33,000 nt of DNA, taken from positions 1 to 33,000 of the forward strand of contig JAISXY010000029.1 in assembly GCA_031270285.1 (NCBI GenBank), given 5' to 3'. Below the pieces are notes generated by a model. That model was not told where the DNA came from. It was given only the letters and a program-made list of their open reading frames with translations, and did not search any database. This stretch comes from Campylobacteraceae bacterium. Its GTDB lineage: Bacteria; Campylobacterota; Campylobacteria; Campylobacterales; Campylobacteraceae. Positions 10,365 through 20,856 of the stretch are shown here, piece by piece. Made by a program: the position numbers and the translations under genes. The first letter of the stretch is position 1. Each line of letters opens with the position of its first letter.

Positions 10365-10991
10365 ATGAATAACATAATAAATAATATTGTAAAAATGGCT
10401 TCAATAATTACCGAAACAGCTTGGAGTATACTTGAAGGATTAAAAAAAAATGATATTATATTGCTTGAAAAGGCTGTAGAACATCTATCGGCTATAGATA
10501 TAAATGCAAATAAGATAGATAATGAGATAATCTCTCTGATACCAATTCTTTGTAAAAATAAGCATGCTGCGAGAGAGCTTATATCGTATATTAGAATTAT
10601 TAATGAATTTGCGCAAACCGCAGTTACTTTAAAATATTTTTGTAAATATATGTCGCTATGCATGTATGAGCGCTCTTTTATCGCTACAAAAGAGCCTGCT
10701 TCGCAACTTCTCCAATCTTCTATAGACGCTTTTATAATGTCGGCTGAACTTATGGAAAACAGAGATAATATAGAGGATATATTTCGTAAAATTAAAATTA
10801 AACGATTGACAATGGATGATCTGTATCTCAAAATAGAGAAAACCATCATAGGACTTGATACGAAATTAACGATTAACTGTACAAAGATTTTAAATGCGGT
10901 AGAAAAGCTTGACGATATATTTAAAAGCGCTATTACCGTAACAAAGATTATATTACTTATACGAGACGGCGGAAAACTTAGAATATATTAA
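10365..10991 (+). CDS. PhoU-like (PhoU/DUF47-type) helical protein
   Basis: 208 aa, all-helical, with a PhoU-like pattern (ANKIDNEIISLIPILCKNKHAARELISYIRIINEFAQTAVTLKYF) that recurs weakly in the second half; start preceded by AAAGG. Confidence 0.6.
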   Translation: MNNIINNIVKMASIITETAWSILEGLKKNDIILLEKAVEHLSAIDINANKIDNEIISLIPILCKNKHAARELISYIRIINEFAQTAVTLKYFCKYMSLCMYERSFIATKEPASQLLQSSIDAFIMSAELMENRDNIEDIFRKIKIKRLTMDDLYLKIEKTIIGLDTKLTINCTKILNAVEKLDDIFKSAITVTKIILLIRDGGKLRIY

Positions 10992-10998
10992 TTATTAA

Positions 10999-11014
10999 AG
11001 AGGATCGCTCCTCT
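10999..11014. terminator. Small hairpin between convergent PhoU-like gene and metK
   Basis: AGAGGA-TCGC-TCCTCT inverted repeat in the 32-nt convergent gap. Confidence 0.4.
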
Positions 11015-11023
11015 CTAATAAAA

Positions 11024-12241
11024 TTATCTTAATAATTCCTTAAATAACTCAATAGCATCCAGTCTCTCCCATGGATAATCATCTTGCCCTACTTGTCCTC
11101 GCGCAGCAACATCAGCGTAAAGAAAAGTCTCTTTGCTTGGTTTATCAAGCGAAAATTGTTTCGTTATCCATTTTGGCGTTAGAGGAAAACTTTTCAAAAC
11201 AAAATCGGACAAAATATCATCATTTATGCGCTGATCAAATGTGCCCATTGTATCTACGCACACAGATATGGGATGCGCTACGCCTATTGCGTATGAAATT
11301 TGCACTATGCATTTGGCAGCTAAACCCGACGCTACAATATTTTTGGCTATCCATCTGGCTGCGTAAAGTCCGCTTCTGTCAACTTTTGTATAATCCTTGC
11401 TTGATTGTGCGCCGCCGCCGATTGGAGAATATCCGCCAAAACTATCTACAATGAGTTTTCGTCCCGTAAGTCCTGAGTCATGAAGCGAACTGTGATTAAC
11501 ATATCTGCCTGTCGGATTGATATGTATAATAGTCTCTTTTTTCTGCGGATCATAAAGATCTTTTGGCAGTCCCGCATTATCTACTATTTTTTTAATAAGT
11601 TCGCGCACTTTGACTATCGGCATATTCTCTACGCTTGGCGCTGAAACTATTATCGTATGAATGCGTTCTGGTTTACCGTCCTCAAAATTACTCTTATGTC
11701 CATAATCTACAGTAACTTGCGTTTTAATATCTACACCGAGTTCGTTTTTATGAGAAAGCGCATATTTATAGACTTTATCGCATATAATTCTTGCATATGT
11801 CAAGGCTGCGGGCATAAAAGTTTTTGTTTCATTTGAAGCGAAACCGAACATGATTCCTTGATCTCCCGCTCCTATTTCGCCATCTTCCTGATCAACGCCT
11901 TGATTTATATCGGGCGATTGTTGATTTAGTAAGACTTGAACCTTAACGTCATCAGGGTGAAGACGCTGCTCTTTTGTGAACGCATCTTTACCGTCATAAC
12001 CTATTTTCTTGAGAGCCTCTTTGGCTATTGTTTCATAATCGCTTTTGCTAAATTGTGCTTTTGTATTCACTTCTCCGCCAATAATTACATGCTTACCCGC
12101 TACAAAAACTTCGCTTGCAACTCTGCCGTTCGGATCGGCTTGCAAAATTTTATCAACGATTGAGTCTGCTATAATATCCGCACATTTGTCGGGGTGTCCC
12201 GGACTTACAACTTCCGAAGTAAAAAGATACATTTTATCCAT
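11024..12241 (-). CDS. metK: S-adenosylmethionine synthetase
   Basis: 405 aa; FTSEVVSPGHPDKCADIIADSIVD, GAGDQGIMFGFA, GGGAQSSKDYTKVDRSGLYAARWIAKNIV motifs. Confidence 0.97.
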   Translation of the reverse strand: MDKMYLFTSEVVSPGHPDKCADIIADSIVDKILQADPNGRVASEVFVAGKHVIIGGEVNTKAQFSKSDYETIAKEALKKIGYDGKDAFTKEQRLHPDDVKVQVLLNQQSPDINQGVDQEDGEIGAGDQGIMFGFASNETKTFMPAALTYARIICDKVYKYALSHKNELGVDIKTQVTVDYGHKSNFEDGKPERIHTIIVSAPSVENMPIVKVRELIKKIVDNAGLPKDLYDPQKKETIIHINPTGRYVNHSSLHDSGLTGRKLIVDSFGGYSPIGGGAQSSKDYTKVDRSGLYAARWIAKNIVASGLAAKCIVQISYAIGVAHPISVCVDTMGTFDQRINDDILSDFVLKSFPLTPKWITKQFSLDKPSKETFLYADVAARGQVGQDDYPWERLDAIELFKELLR

Positions 12242-12298
12242 CTCCTTTTTCTAAAACTTGTATTGTACCATAAAAATTACTGACAAAAAAGAGTTATT

Positions 12299-12949
12299 TT
12301 ATAATAATGGGCTTTTATCTCCCAAAAAATTGAGAAGGCGTAAAAATTTATCTCTTGAAATTTCTACTGCTCCAAGTGAAGATAGATGGGGATTTATGAT
12401 TTGACAATCTATAAGTCCGCCTTTTTTTGAGGCTGTTTGACACAATTCGTAGAGTGCGGATTTTGAAGCGTCTTTTTTTAGAGCAAACATGGACTCGCCG
12501 CAAAATACTTTTCCGACACATACGCCGTACAATCCTCCGACAAGTTCTTCATGTTCATCATAACTTTCCACAGAATGCGCAACTCCAAGTTCATGCAGTC
12601 TGCAATACGATTCTATTATTTCGTCGTTTATCCATGTAGTGTTTTTGCGGGTTTTGGCGCACATAGTGATAACTTTTGAAAAATTTGTATCAACTTCTAT
12701 CTTATATTTTTTTAAACTGTATCTTAAAGAGCGCGTAAGCCGAAATTTATCGGGATATATAACCGCTCTCGGATTCGGCGAAAACCAAAGCAGAGAAAAA
12801 TTAGAGTGAGGCCATGGAAAAATGCCGTTTTTGTACGCTGCGATAAGCCGTTCGCTGCTTAAGTCTCCGCCAAATGCCAGCAGTCCGTTTTTATCGGCTT
12901 CATTTGGATTTGGAAAAGCGATGTTATTTTTATTAAGTTCGTAAATCAT
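12299..12949 (-). CDS. aat: Leucyl/phenylalanyl-tRNA--protein transferase
   Basis: 216 aa; FPNPNEADKNGLLAFGGDLS, YKNGIFPW, WFSPNPRAVI, GGLYGVCVGKVFCGESMFA motifs. Confidence 0.96.
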   Translation of the reverse strand: MIYELNKNNIAFPNPNEADKNGLLAFGGDLSSERLIAAYKNGIFPWPHSNFSLLWFSPNPRAVIYPDKFRLTRSLRYSLKKYKIEVDTNFSKVITMCAKTRKNTTWINDEIIESYCRLHELGVAHSVESYDEHEELVGGLYGVCVGKVFCGESMFALKKDASKSALYELCQTASKKGGLIDCQIINPHLSSLGAVEISRDKFLRLLNFLGDKSPLL

Positions 12950-12953
12950 AAAC

Positions 12954-15596
12954 TTATTTCAATTCGCTCCAGTTGCTACCGATACTTATGGTGGTTTTTA
13001 ACGGCACATTCAGTACATAAATGTTTTCCATGATTGTGCCTGCTTTTTTGGCAAACTCCAACGCTTCAGACTCTTTTACTTCAAAAATAAGTTCGTCATG
13101 TATCTGCAGAAGAAGTTTTGCATTTTCATTTAAAACGGCGTCATGTATTTTTAGCATGGCAAGCTTTATCAAATCTGCCGCACTGCCTTGAAATACGGCA
13201 TTTACTGCTTCTCTGCTGTAATTTGCTGCCATAAAAGGCGTAGCTGAAGCAAAATCAAAATTGCGCCTGCGCCCTAAAAGCGTCTGTATAAAACCGTTTT
13301 TTCTAGCAAAATCCTCTATGGATGCAATATAACTTTTTACAGTCGGAAAGGAGGCAAAATAACTCTCTATATAACTTTTGGCTTGTGCTTGCGATACATC
13401 TATCGCCGCAGCAAGTTTTCTTGCGCCCATGCCGTACAGCAGTCCGAAATTAATACTCTTTGCTACATTTCTCATCTCTTTTGCTTTTGCGCCAAAAAGT
13501 TTTGCGGCTGTCTCCAAATGTATATCTTTATCATCTAAAAATGCCTTTACAAGCGCACTGTCCAGACTAAAATGCGCTAAAAGCCGCAGCTCTATCTGCG
13601 AATAGTCTATGCCGACTAATTTATAACCCTCTTTGGCTATAAAAGCGGTTCTTACTCCTTTTCCAAACTCCGTGCGTACCGGTATATTTTGCAGATTCGG
13701 ATCTCTTGAACTAAGTCGTCCCGTAGAAGTGCCCGTTTGTAAAAAGCTTGTGTGAACCCGCGAATCTTTATCGTTCAATCCAATTTTTAAAAGCGGCTCT
13801 ATATATGTGGATTTTAATTTATAAACCTCTCTGTATTCCAATAATTTCGGTATAACCGCATGTTCATGAAGCAACTCATTTAGCACATCTTCGTCTGTAC
13901 TATAGCCTGTTTTTGTCTTTTTTGACGAAGCAAGTCCCAAATGCTCAAACAAAACTGCACCCATCTGCTGTGTGGAATTGATATTGAACTCTTTATTGCT
14001 TAAAGCGTAAATTTCGCGCGTAAGCGTATTAATGGCGTTTCCGCTCTTTTCAAGCAACTCTTTTAAGTAAGCCGTATCTACTTTGATACCCTCATTTTCC
14101 ATAAATCTCAAAACCGTTATAAACGGAAACTCTATACCGCTTGCAAGCTCCAAAAGTTTAGGTTCCAAAAGCTCTTTTAATTTATGATAAAACTTTAGCG
14201 TTATCCATGCATCTTCTGCAGAATATTTGCATGCATCGCTAAGTTCCACATTTGCAAATGTCGCATTTTTAGGTACAACATCAGAAAATTTTATCGTGTT
14301 ATAACCAAACAGCCGTTTTGCAAGCGAATCCATTCCAACGCTTGACTCCGAATCTAAAAGCCATGCCATTATCATTGTGTCGGCATGAATTTTAATATCT
14401 TTAAAGCCAAAATTAAACTCTACAACATTTAAGTCAAATTTTATATTTTGCCCGATAATTTTATGTGTAAAAAGTTTTTTTAACGCCTCTTTTGCAATAT
14501 CTTTTTTTATCTGTTCGCCTACGCCAAGATAGTAATGCGCAATCGGCACATAATATGCTTTTGCATCATCAAAGCAGAATGAAAAACCTACAATAGCAGC
14601 GTTTCTTGAATTAAGCGAATCCGTTTCGGTATCAAATGCGACAAGAGTTTCTTTGGGAATAGAATCTATAACGTCAAAAAGTTTTGCCTGCGTATCCAAT
14701 AAAACCGCCTCAAAACTCATCTTTTCATCTATCTTTTTAGGTGCGGCGCCTAAACGGTTTACGATAGAGTACATATCGTTGTCCAGCAACTCCTTTTTGA
14801 TTGCTAAAAGCGGTTGAGACGATGGAAGTTTAAACTTTTCAAGTTTCTCATGAACGCTCAAAGAGTCGCAAAGCGCCGTAAGCTCTAAACTCATAAATGC
14901 ACTCTGTCTGCCTGATTCCAAAAGGGCTTTTGTGCGTTCATTCGGCACTTTGTCTAAATTTTCGTATATACTTTTTAAATCGCCAAATTCGTCCAAAAGC
15001 CTTTTTGCGCCGACTGCTCCAATACCTTTAACGCCGGGGATATTATCGGCGCTGTCGCCTGTCAGCGATAAAAAATCTCTTATTTTTGACGGCGGAAGTC
15101 CGAATTTTAAAAAACATCCGTTTTCATCTATCTCCACTTTTTTGACGGGTTCGTAAATAACAACTTTATTATCCTCTATAAGCTGATATAAATCTTTATC
15201 ATGTGTAACGATACGGACTTTTAAATCGTTTGTTTTGGCAAATTTTACCATAGAAGCTATGACATCGTCCGCTTCGTAACCATCTTCAAGATACTGTGCA
15301 AAACCCATTTTTTTTATCCACTCTATCGCTATGGGAAGCTGCGCTTTTAAATCAGATGGCGGCTCAATCCTGTTAGCTTTATAATTCGGATCTATATCAT
15401 GACGGAATGTTTTACCCTTGCTGTCTAACGCAAAAAGCAGATAGTCTGTCGGATAATCCCGCAAAGATGTCTGGATAAAATTGGCAAAACCTGTCAAAAG
15501 ACCGGTCGGTTCGCCTTTGGAGTTACGAAGATTAGGCAGCGCATAATAACTTCTAAAAAAAAATCCAAAAGTATCTATTATTGTTATAGTTTTCAT
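12954..15596 (-). CDS. polA: DNA polymerase I
   Basis: 880 aa; N-terminal 5'-3' exonuclease, middle 3'-5' exonuclease-like domain (AFDTETDSL), polymerase motifs (DYSQIELRLLAHFS, KSINFGLLYGM, QIHDELIFEV). Confidence 0.97.
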   Translation of the reverse strand: MKTITIIDTFGFFFRSYYALPNLRNSKGEPTGLLTGFANFIQTSLRDYPTDYLLFALDSKGKTFRHDIDPNYKANRIEPPSDLKAQLPIAIEWIKKMGFAQYLEDGYEADDVIASMVKFAKTNDLKVRIVTHDKDLYQLIEDNKVVIYEPVKKVEIDENGCFLKFGLPPSKIRDFLSLTGDSADNIPGVKGIGAVGAKRLLDEFGDLKSIYENLDKVPNERTKALLESGRQSAFMSLELTALCDSLSVHEKLEKFKLPSSQPLLAIKKELLDNDMYSIVNRLGAAPKKIDEKMSFEAVLLDTQAKLFDVIDSIPKETLVAFDTETDSLNSRNAAIVGFSFCFDDAKAYYVPIAHYYLGVGEQIKKDIAKEALKKLFTHKIIGQNIKFDLNVVEFNFGFKDIKIHADTMIMAWLLDSESSVGMDSLAKRLFGYNTIKFSDVVPKNATFANVELSDACKYSAEDAWITLKFYHKLKELLEPKLLELASGIEFPFITVLRFMENEGIKVDTAYLKELLEKSGNAINTLTREIYALSNKEFNINSTQQMGAVLFEHLGLASSKKTKTGYSTDEDVLNELLHEHAVIPKLLEYREVYKLKSTYIEPLLKIGLNDKDSRVHTSFLQTGTSTGRLSSRDPNLQNIPVRTEFGKGVRTAFIAKEGYKLVGIDYSQIELRLLAHFSLDSALVKAFLDDKDIHLETAAKLFGAKAKEMRNVAKSINFGLLYGMGARKLAAAIDVSQAQAKSYIESYFASFPTVKSYIASIEDFARKNGFIQTLLGRRRNFDFASATPFMAANYSREAVNAVFQGSAADLIKLAMLKIHDAVLNENAKLLLQIHDELIFEVKESEALEFAKKAGTIMENIYVLNVPLKTTISIGSNWSELK

Positions 15597-18418
15597 GTAT
15601 CTCCTAATAGTGCAAATTCGTAAGATAAAAATTCGCCCGTGTAAGAGCCTGTTTTTTTATAGTTTTCAGCCATTTTTAAAGGCGGCGCACTATCTACGAC
15701 TTTACCGCCCTTATCGCCTCCTTCAGGACCCATATCTATTACGAAATCGGCATTTTTTATAATATCCATATTGTGTTCAATGACTATTATCGTATTGCCA
15801 AGAGAAACCAAATGGTGCAAAACCTGCGTCAGTCTGTCCACATCGGCAAAATGAAGCCCTGTCGTCGGTTCGTCCAAAATATAAAGCGTGCTTCCCGTAT
15901 CTTTGCGGCTTAACTCTTTTGAGAGTTTTATCCTTTGCGCTTCGCCGCCGCTTAGCGTAGTAGCATTTTGTCCCAGCGTAATATATCCCAGACCAACATC
16001 TTGCAGCGTTTTTAGTATTTGATGGATTTTCGGTATAGCGGCAAAAAAAGTGATAGCTTCATCTACGCTCATGTTCAATACATCGGATATTGATTTACTT
16101 TTGTATTTTATCTCCAAAGTTTGGGCATTATAGCGTTTTCCGCCGCATGTATCGCATTTGACCATAATATCGGGCAAAAAGTGCATCTCTATTTTTATCT
16201 CGCCGTCTCCCTGGCACTTTTCACATCTGCCGCCTTTCACATTAAACGAAAAACGTCCTGCTTTGTAGCCTCTGATTTTTGCCTCTTTGGTTTTAACAAA
16301 AAGCGCCCTTATCTCATCCATGAGTCCCGTATATGTTGCGGGATTGCTTCTGGGCGTCCTTCCTATCGGGCTTTGATCAAGATAGATAACTTTGTCAAGC
16401 TGCTCCAATCCCTCGCACTCTACTCCCGAAACTTTCTTAATCTTTTTCGCTCTGTTTAAAATCCCTTTTGCAACAGGCAGCAGAGTTTGGAGTATTAAAG
16501 AGCTTTTGCCGCTGCCACTTACGCCCGTAACTGCCACTAAATTTTGAAGAGGAATTTTAACGTCCAATTTATGAATATTATTAATATTTACATTTTTAAT
16601 CTCAAGCCATTTTTTCTGTTCTCTATTTTGTCGGTAATCTATCGTTTTTTTACCTGTCAAGTACATGGCTGTTTGCGTGTTACTTTTTTCAAGCTCGGCT
16701 AATGTGCCGGCAAATACTACTTCTCCGCCGAATTTTCCGGCAGCAGGACCAATATCTACAATAAAATCCGCACTTTTAATCGTCTCTTTGTCATGTTCAA
16801 CAACAATAAGAGTGTTTCCCTTTTCCTGTAAAGCTTTCAAAGTTTTTATAAGTTTTAGCGTATCTTTTTCATGTAGTCCGATACTCGGTTCGTCAAGCAC
16901 ATACATGACGCCTGTAAGTCCGCTTCCGATTTGCGAGGCTATTCTTATCCTTTGCGCTTCGCCGCCGCTTATGGTTCTGGAATCTCTGCCAAGAGTAAGA
17001 TAGCCCAGCCCCACATCATACAAAAACCGCAGCCTTTCATTTATCTCTTTTATGATAGGCGCCGCTATTGTTTTTTCCTGCTCTTTAAAGTATTTAAAAT
17101 TGTTTTGGTTAGAGAAAAATTCAGCCGTTTTTTCTATCGGCATGACAAGTATATCAGCAATACCTTTACCTGCTACTTTGACGGCAAGCGATTCAGGTTT
17201 GAGTCTGAAACCTCCGCATTTATCGCACACCTTTTCACTCATGTATTCGCCGAATCCCTGTTCGTCTTTTATAATATCATACGCTATTTTGATAACGCCG
17301 TCAAATATTTTACTTATTTTGTGATGCTTCCAGTAAAAAGAGATTGCCTCTGTGCGTCCATGCAAAACGGCTTTTTTTTCATACTCTTTAAGATCTCTGA
17401 ACGGTATGGAAATATTTATCTTTTCACTTTCGCAAAAAGCTGTCAAAAATTTATAATAAAAGCTTTTATTAAAACCGTAAAACAGCCGAACGGCTCCATT
17501 TTCAATACTCAAATCCTCATCTATAATCTTGCCCGTATCCAAAGTGTATCGTATGCCGAGTCCGTCGCACGCTTCACATGCGCCGTTTGGCGAATTAAAT
17601 GAAAATGAGAGCGGTTCAAGCGGATTAAAACTTATTTTACAATTAAAGCAAGCTAAATGTTCGCTAAAGTGTATATTCTCTTTTTCGTATCCTATCTCTT
17701 TGGCATTAAGTATCTCTACTTCAACCTCTTCATAACTCTCTTCAAGCGCTTTTTCAACGCTTATGGCTATTCTTTCCTTGTTTTCTTCATTCATTATCGT
17801 ACGGTCTATAATAACTTTTATCGTATGTTTTTTAGTCTTTGAAAGTTCTATCTCTTCATCAAGTCTAACCATAACGCCGTCTATCATGGCTCTTACATAT
17901 CCTTTTAAACGCAAAGACTCTATCAAATCCGCAAAAGTACCTTTTTTTTCGCGTATAAGCGGAGCTGTTATAACAAGTTTTGCATTATCCGGAAGCTTTA
18001 AAATCTGCTCTATAATATCCGAAGCGGACATTTTTGAGATAGGCTTTTTGCATAAATGACAGTGCTGTATGCCAACTCTTGCATAAAGAAGTCTTAAATA
18101 ATCATATATCTCCGTAATAGTTCCCACCGTTGAACGCGGGTTTTTACTTGTGCTTTTTTGGTCTATGGCTATTGCGGGAGTAAGTCCTTCTATTTTATCA
18201 ACATCCGGTTTGGCGACTTTATCTAAAAATAGTCTTGCATATGAAGAGAGAGATTCTATATAGCGCCTCTGTCCTTCCGCATACAAGGTATCAAAAGCGA
18301 GCGTACTCTTGCCGCTGCCTGAAATACCCGTAAAAACAATCAGTCTGTTTTTGGGGATATTTAAATTGATAGACTTTAAGTTGTTCTCTTTTGCCCCATA
18401 TATTTTTATGCTGTCCAC
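15593..18418 (-). CDS. uvrA: UvrABC excinuclease subunit A
   Basis: 941 aa; two ABC ATPase modules (GISGSGKSTLAFDTLYAEGQRRYIESLSSYARLFL; GVSGSGKSSLI), zinc-finger CxxC motifs; 4-nt overlap with polA. Confidence 0.97.
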   Translation of the reverse strand: MDSIKIYGAKENNLKSINLNIPKNRLIVFTGISGSGKSTLAFDTLYAEGQRRYIESLSSYARLFLDKVAKPDVDKIEGLTPAIAIDQKSTSKNPRSTVGTITEIYDYLRLLYARVGIQHCHLCKKPISKMSASDIIEQILKLPDNAKLVITAPLIREKKGTFADLIESLRLKGYVRAMIDGVMVRLDEEIELSKTKKHTIKVIIDRTIMNEENKERIAISVEKALEESYEEVEVEILNAKEIGYEKENIHFSEHLACFNCKISFNPLEPLSFSFNSPNGACEACDGLGIRYTLDTGKIIDEDLSIENGAVRLFYGFNKSFYYKFLTAFCESEKINISIPFRDLKEYEKKAVLHGRTEAISFYWKHHKISKIFDGVIKIAYDIIKDEQGFGEYMSEKVCDKCGGFRLKPESLAVKVAGKGIADILVMPIEKTAEFFSNQNNFKYFKEQEKTIAAPIIKEINERLRFLYDVGLGYLTLGRDSRTISGGEAQRIRIASQIGSGLTGVMYVLDEPSIGLHEKDTLKLIKTLKALQEKGNTLIVVEHDKETIKSADFIVDIGPAAGKFGGEVVFAGTLAELEKSNTQTAMYLTGKKTIDYRQNREQKKWLEIKNVNINNIHKLDVKIPLQNLVAVTGVSGSGKSSLILQTLLPVAKGILNRAKKIKKVSGVECEGLEQLDKVIYLDQSPIGRTPRSNPATYTGLMDEIRALFVKTKEAKIRGYKAGRFSFNVKGGRCEKCQGDGEIKIEMHFLPDIMVKCDTCGGKRYNAQTLEIKYKSKSISDVLNMSVDEAITFFAAIPKIHQILKTLQDVGLGYITLGQNATTLSGGEAQRIKLSKELSRKDTGSTLYILDEPTTGLHFADVDRLTQVLHHLVSLGNTIIVIEHNMDIIKNADFVIDMGPEGGDKGGKVVDSAPPLKMAENYKKTGSYTGEFLSYEFALLGDT

Positions 18419-18541
18419 GCTTGTCCTTAAATAGTATAATGAAACTTATTATTGTATAATAGAGGCTCTTAATGTATGATATATTGCAAGTAAAGAAAAA
18501 TTATTATAGACTTGTATGTTTATTTTAATAAGGAATAAAAA

Positions 18542-19204
18542 TTGCGTATCGTTATTTTTTTGCTTTTATCTATTGCCTTGCTATTCGGCGCAAATATTAC
18601 AGATATAACTCACTCGGATAAACATGATAAAAAAAGCGGCGCATTTAATCTTATTCTCTCATTTGATGGCAGTTTCAATACCTCTTTTGAACAAAAATAT
18701 GAAGACGGCGCTATAACGCTGATTTTTGACGGTTTAAACAGCAATAAACCTTTCATGAAGACATTTAGCGACTCTGCGATTCAAAGCGTAAGCATCAAGC
18801 AGTCAGATAAAAACTCTACTAAAATCTCATTTGCCAGCAAACAACTGTTTGATATATCTATCTCAAATAACAGCGATAAACTTTATATCGCTCTAACTCC
18901 CAAAGCCGTTCCGCTTACAATGGAAGATATTGTAAAAAATACGGGAGACGGAAAAATCATCAGTTATATTTTGGATATACTTTTTTATGTCGTTATAGGA
19001 TTATTTGTTCTAACGGCCGCTCTCATGCTGTTTTTGAAGGTTAAACTATTTTCTGTCAAAAAAACAGAGACGATAGAAGAGCCTGAAAATTCTACCTCAG
19101 AACTCAATTCTAATGAGATAAAAATAAAAAAATCTACTCTGCCAAGACAGCCAAAAACAAAACCTCAAAAAAAGAAAATACCGCAGAAAACTCTTTTTGA
19201 TTAG
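18542..19204 (+). CDS. Exported/membrane protein with an AMIN-like beta domain, one TM helix and a basic C-terminal tail
   Basis: 220 aa; TTG start after AAGGA; N-terminal signal peptide, alternating beta-type sequence, TM segment (IISYILDILFYVVIGLFVLTAALMLFL), K-rich tail. Confidence 0.65.
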   Translation: MRIVIFLLLSIALLFGANITDITHSDKHDKKSGAFNLILSFDGSFNTSFEQKYEDGAITLIFDGLNSNKPFMKTFSDSAIQSVSIKQSDKNSTKISFASKQLFDISISNNSDKLYIALTPKAVPLTMEDIVKNTGDGKIISYILDILFYVVIGLFVLTAALMLFLKVKLFSVKKTETIEEPENSTSELNSNEIKIKKSTLPRQPKTKPQKKKIPQKTLFD

Positions 19205-19232
19205 CAGTTTTTAAAAGCTGTAAATATTAAAA

Positions 19233-20018
19233 TTACCCGAACTTGCCCGTTATATACTCTTCCGTTAATCTCTCTTTGGGGTTTATGAAAAGCTCTTCGG
19301 TCGGACTTAACTCAATCAAATCTCCAAGATACATGAACGCCGTATAGTCGCTGACGCGGGCTGCTTGCTGCATATTGTGCGTTACGATTATGATGCTAAC
19401 GCTGCTTTTAAGTTCTGTTATAAGCTGTTCAACCGCTTGCGTTGAGATAGGATCAAGCGCCGAAGTCGGTTCGTCAAACAAAAGCACTTGAGGCTCAACC
19501 GCTATAGCGCGCGCAATACAAAGTCTTTGCTGCTGACCGCCCGAGAGTGAGTTTGCATCGCTTTTCAACCTGTCTTTGACTTCATTCCAGATAACCGCTT
19601 TTTTTAAAGCTTTTTCTATTTTTTCATTTAATTCGGATTTTGATTTAATGCCTTTGAGCTTTAATCCATATGCGATATTGTCCCAAATAGACATGGGAAA
19701 GGAGGTCGGTTTTTGAAAAATCATACCGATTTTTGTACGCAAATCAATCAAATCCGTCTTTGGTTCAAGTATATTTTGTCCGTTAAAAATAATCTTGCCT
19801 TTATAAATATTGCCCGCATATAAGTCATGAATACGGTTAAAACACCGCAGCAGCGTAGTTTTTCCGCAACCGCTCGGACCTATAAGAGCAGTGATTTTGT
19901 TTTTACCGATAGGCATATTTATATCTTTTAAACTGCTTTGCGCTGTGTTTGCATAAGAAAAAGAGAGATTTGTTACCTCAAGGGCTCTATTTTCTTTAAT
20001 ATCTGCGATTGTTGCCAA
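19233..20018 (-). CDS. pstB: Phosphate ABC transporter ATP-binding protein
   Basis: 261 aa; [20 protein letters not shown] Walker [34 protein letters not shown]. Confidence 0.96.
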   Translation of the reverse strand: MATIADIKENRALEVTNLSFSYANTAQSSLKDINMPIGKNKITALIGPSGCGKTTLLRCFNRIHDLYAGNIYKGKIIFNGQNILEPKTDLIDLRTKIGMIFQKPTSFPMSIWDNIAYGLKLKGIKSKSELNEKIEKALKKAVIWNEVKDRLKSDANSLSGGQQQRLCIARAIAVEPQVLLFDEPTSALDPISTQAVEQLITELKSSVSIIIVTHNMQQAARVSDYTAFMYLGDLIELSPTEELFINPKERLTEEYITGKFG

Positions 20019-20019
20019 A

Positions 20020-20856
20020 TTATCTCCTCTTTTTAATGATTAATCTGCCTGTTATATTTATCCCGAGAACAAATATAGAGAGTAAAAATGCCGCCGCCCA
20101 ACCGAGATTTTGCCAATCCGTATAAGGACTTGTGGCATAGTTAAACATGGTAACTGTAAGCGACGACATAGGTGCGTTTAAGTCCGTACTGAAAAAGTTA
20201 TTATTGAAAGATGTGAACAGCAGTGGAGCAGTTTCGCCGCTGATTCTTGCGATTGAGAGAAGTGCGCCTGTTAAAATGCCTATTTTAGCGCCTCTATATA
20301 CAACGCCCGTTATAACTTTATATCTTGAAGCTCCCAAAGCAGCCGCAGCTTCTCTTTGGGTTTGAGGGACAAGCGAGAGCATATCGTCCGTTACTCTTAA
20401 AACTATCGGTATCATTATAATCACCAGTGCAACTATGCCCGCCCAGCCTGAAAAGTGTCCTGCCGGATGAACCAAAATCGCATATACAAATGCGCCTATT
20501 ACTATTGAAGGCGAACTCATCATGATATCGCTCAAATCCCTTATAAGATTTGCGAGTTTACTTTTTTGTCCGTATTCGCTTAAAAATGTACCTGCCAATA
20601 TACCTATGGGAATTCCCACAATAGAGGCAAAAAATACAAGCATTGCCTGACCTGTCAGGGCATTTTTTAAACCGCCGCCTTCAATACCCGCAGGCGCTGC
20701 ATTATGTAAAAATATATCAAGATTGAGCGCAAAAAAACCTTTATAAAGCAATACAAAAAGTATCCAAAACAGAAAAGCTATGCCAAAAACGGCGCTTAAA
20801 ATACAAAGTGTTAAAACAATACGGCTGATGATCGTTCTTTTTGTTTTGGCTGTCAT
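20020..20856 (-). CDS. pstA: Phosphate ABC transporter permease PstA
   Basis: 278 aa membrane protein; [47 protein letters not shown]. Confidence 0.94.
   Translation of the reverse strand: MTAKTKRTIISRIVLTLCILSAVFGIAFLFWILFVLLYKGFFALNLDIFLHNAAPAGIEGGGLKNALTGQAMLVFFASIVGIPIGILAGTFLSEYGQKSKLANLIRDLSDIMMSSPSIVIGAFVYAILVHPAGHFSGWAGIVALVIIMIPIVLRVTDDMLSLVPQTQREAAAALGASRYKVITGVVYRGAKIGILTGALLSIARISGETAPLLFTSFNNNFFSTDLNAPMSSLTVTMFNYATSPYTDWQNLGWAAAFLLSIFVLGINITGRLIIKKRR

Noticed and set aside
10334-10849. Minus-strand ORF of 171 aa antisense to the PhoU-like gene
   Set aside because: The plus-strand ORF has an RBS, a promoter-like upstream region and a family-like pattern; the antisense one looks like a mirror of helical AT-rich coding sequence.
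16931-17602. Plus-strand ORF of 223 aa inside uvrA, and other long antisense ORFs in uvrA, rpoD, rpsA, aroA and dcuA
   Set aside because: Antisense to strongly recognisable genes, with biased composition expected from reverse-complement codons.
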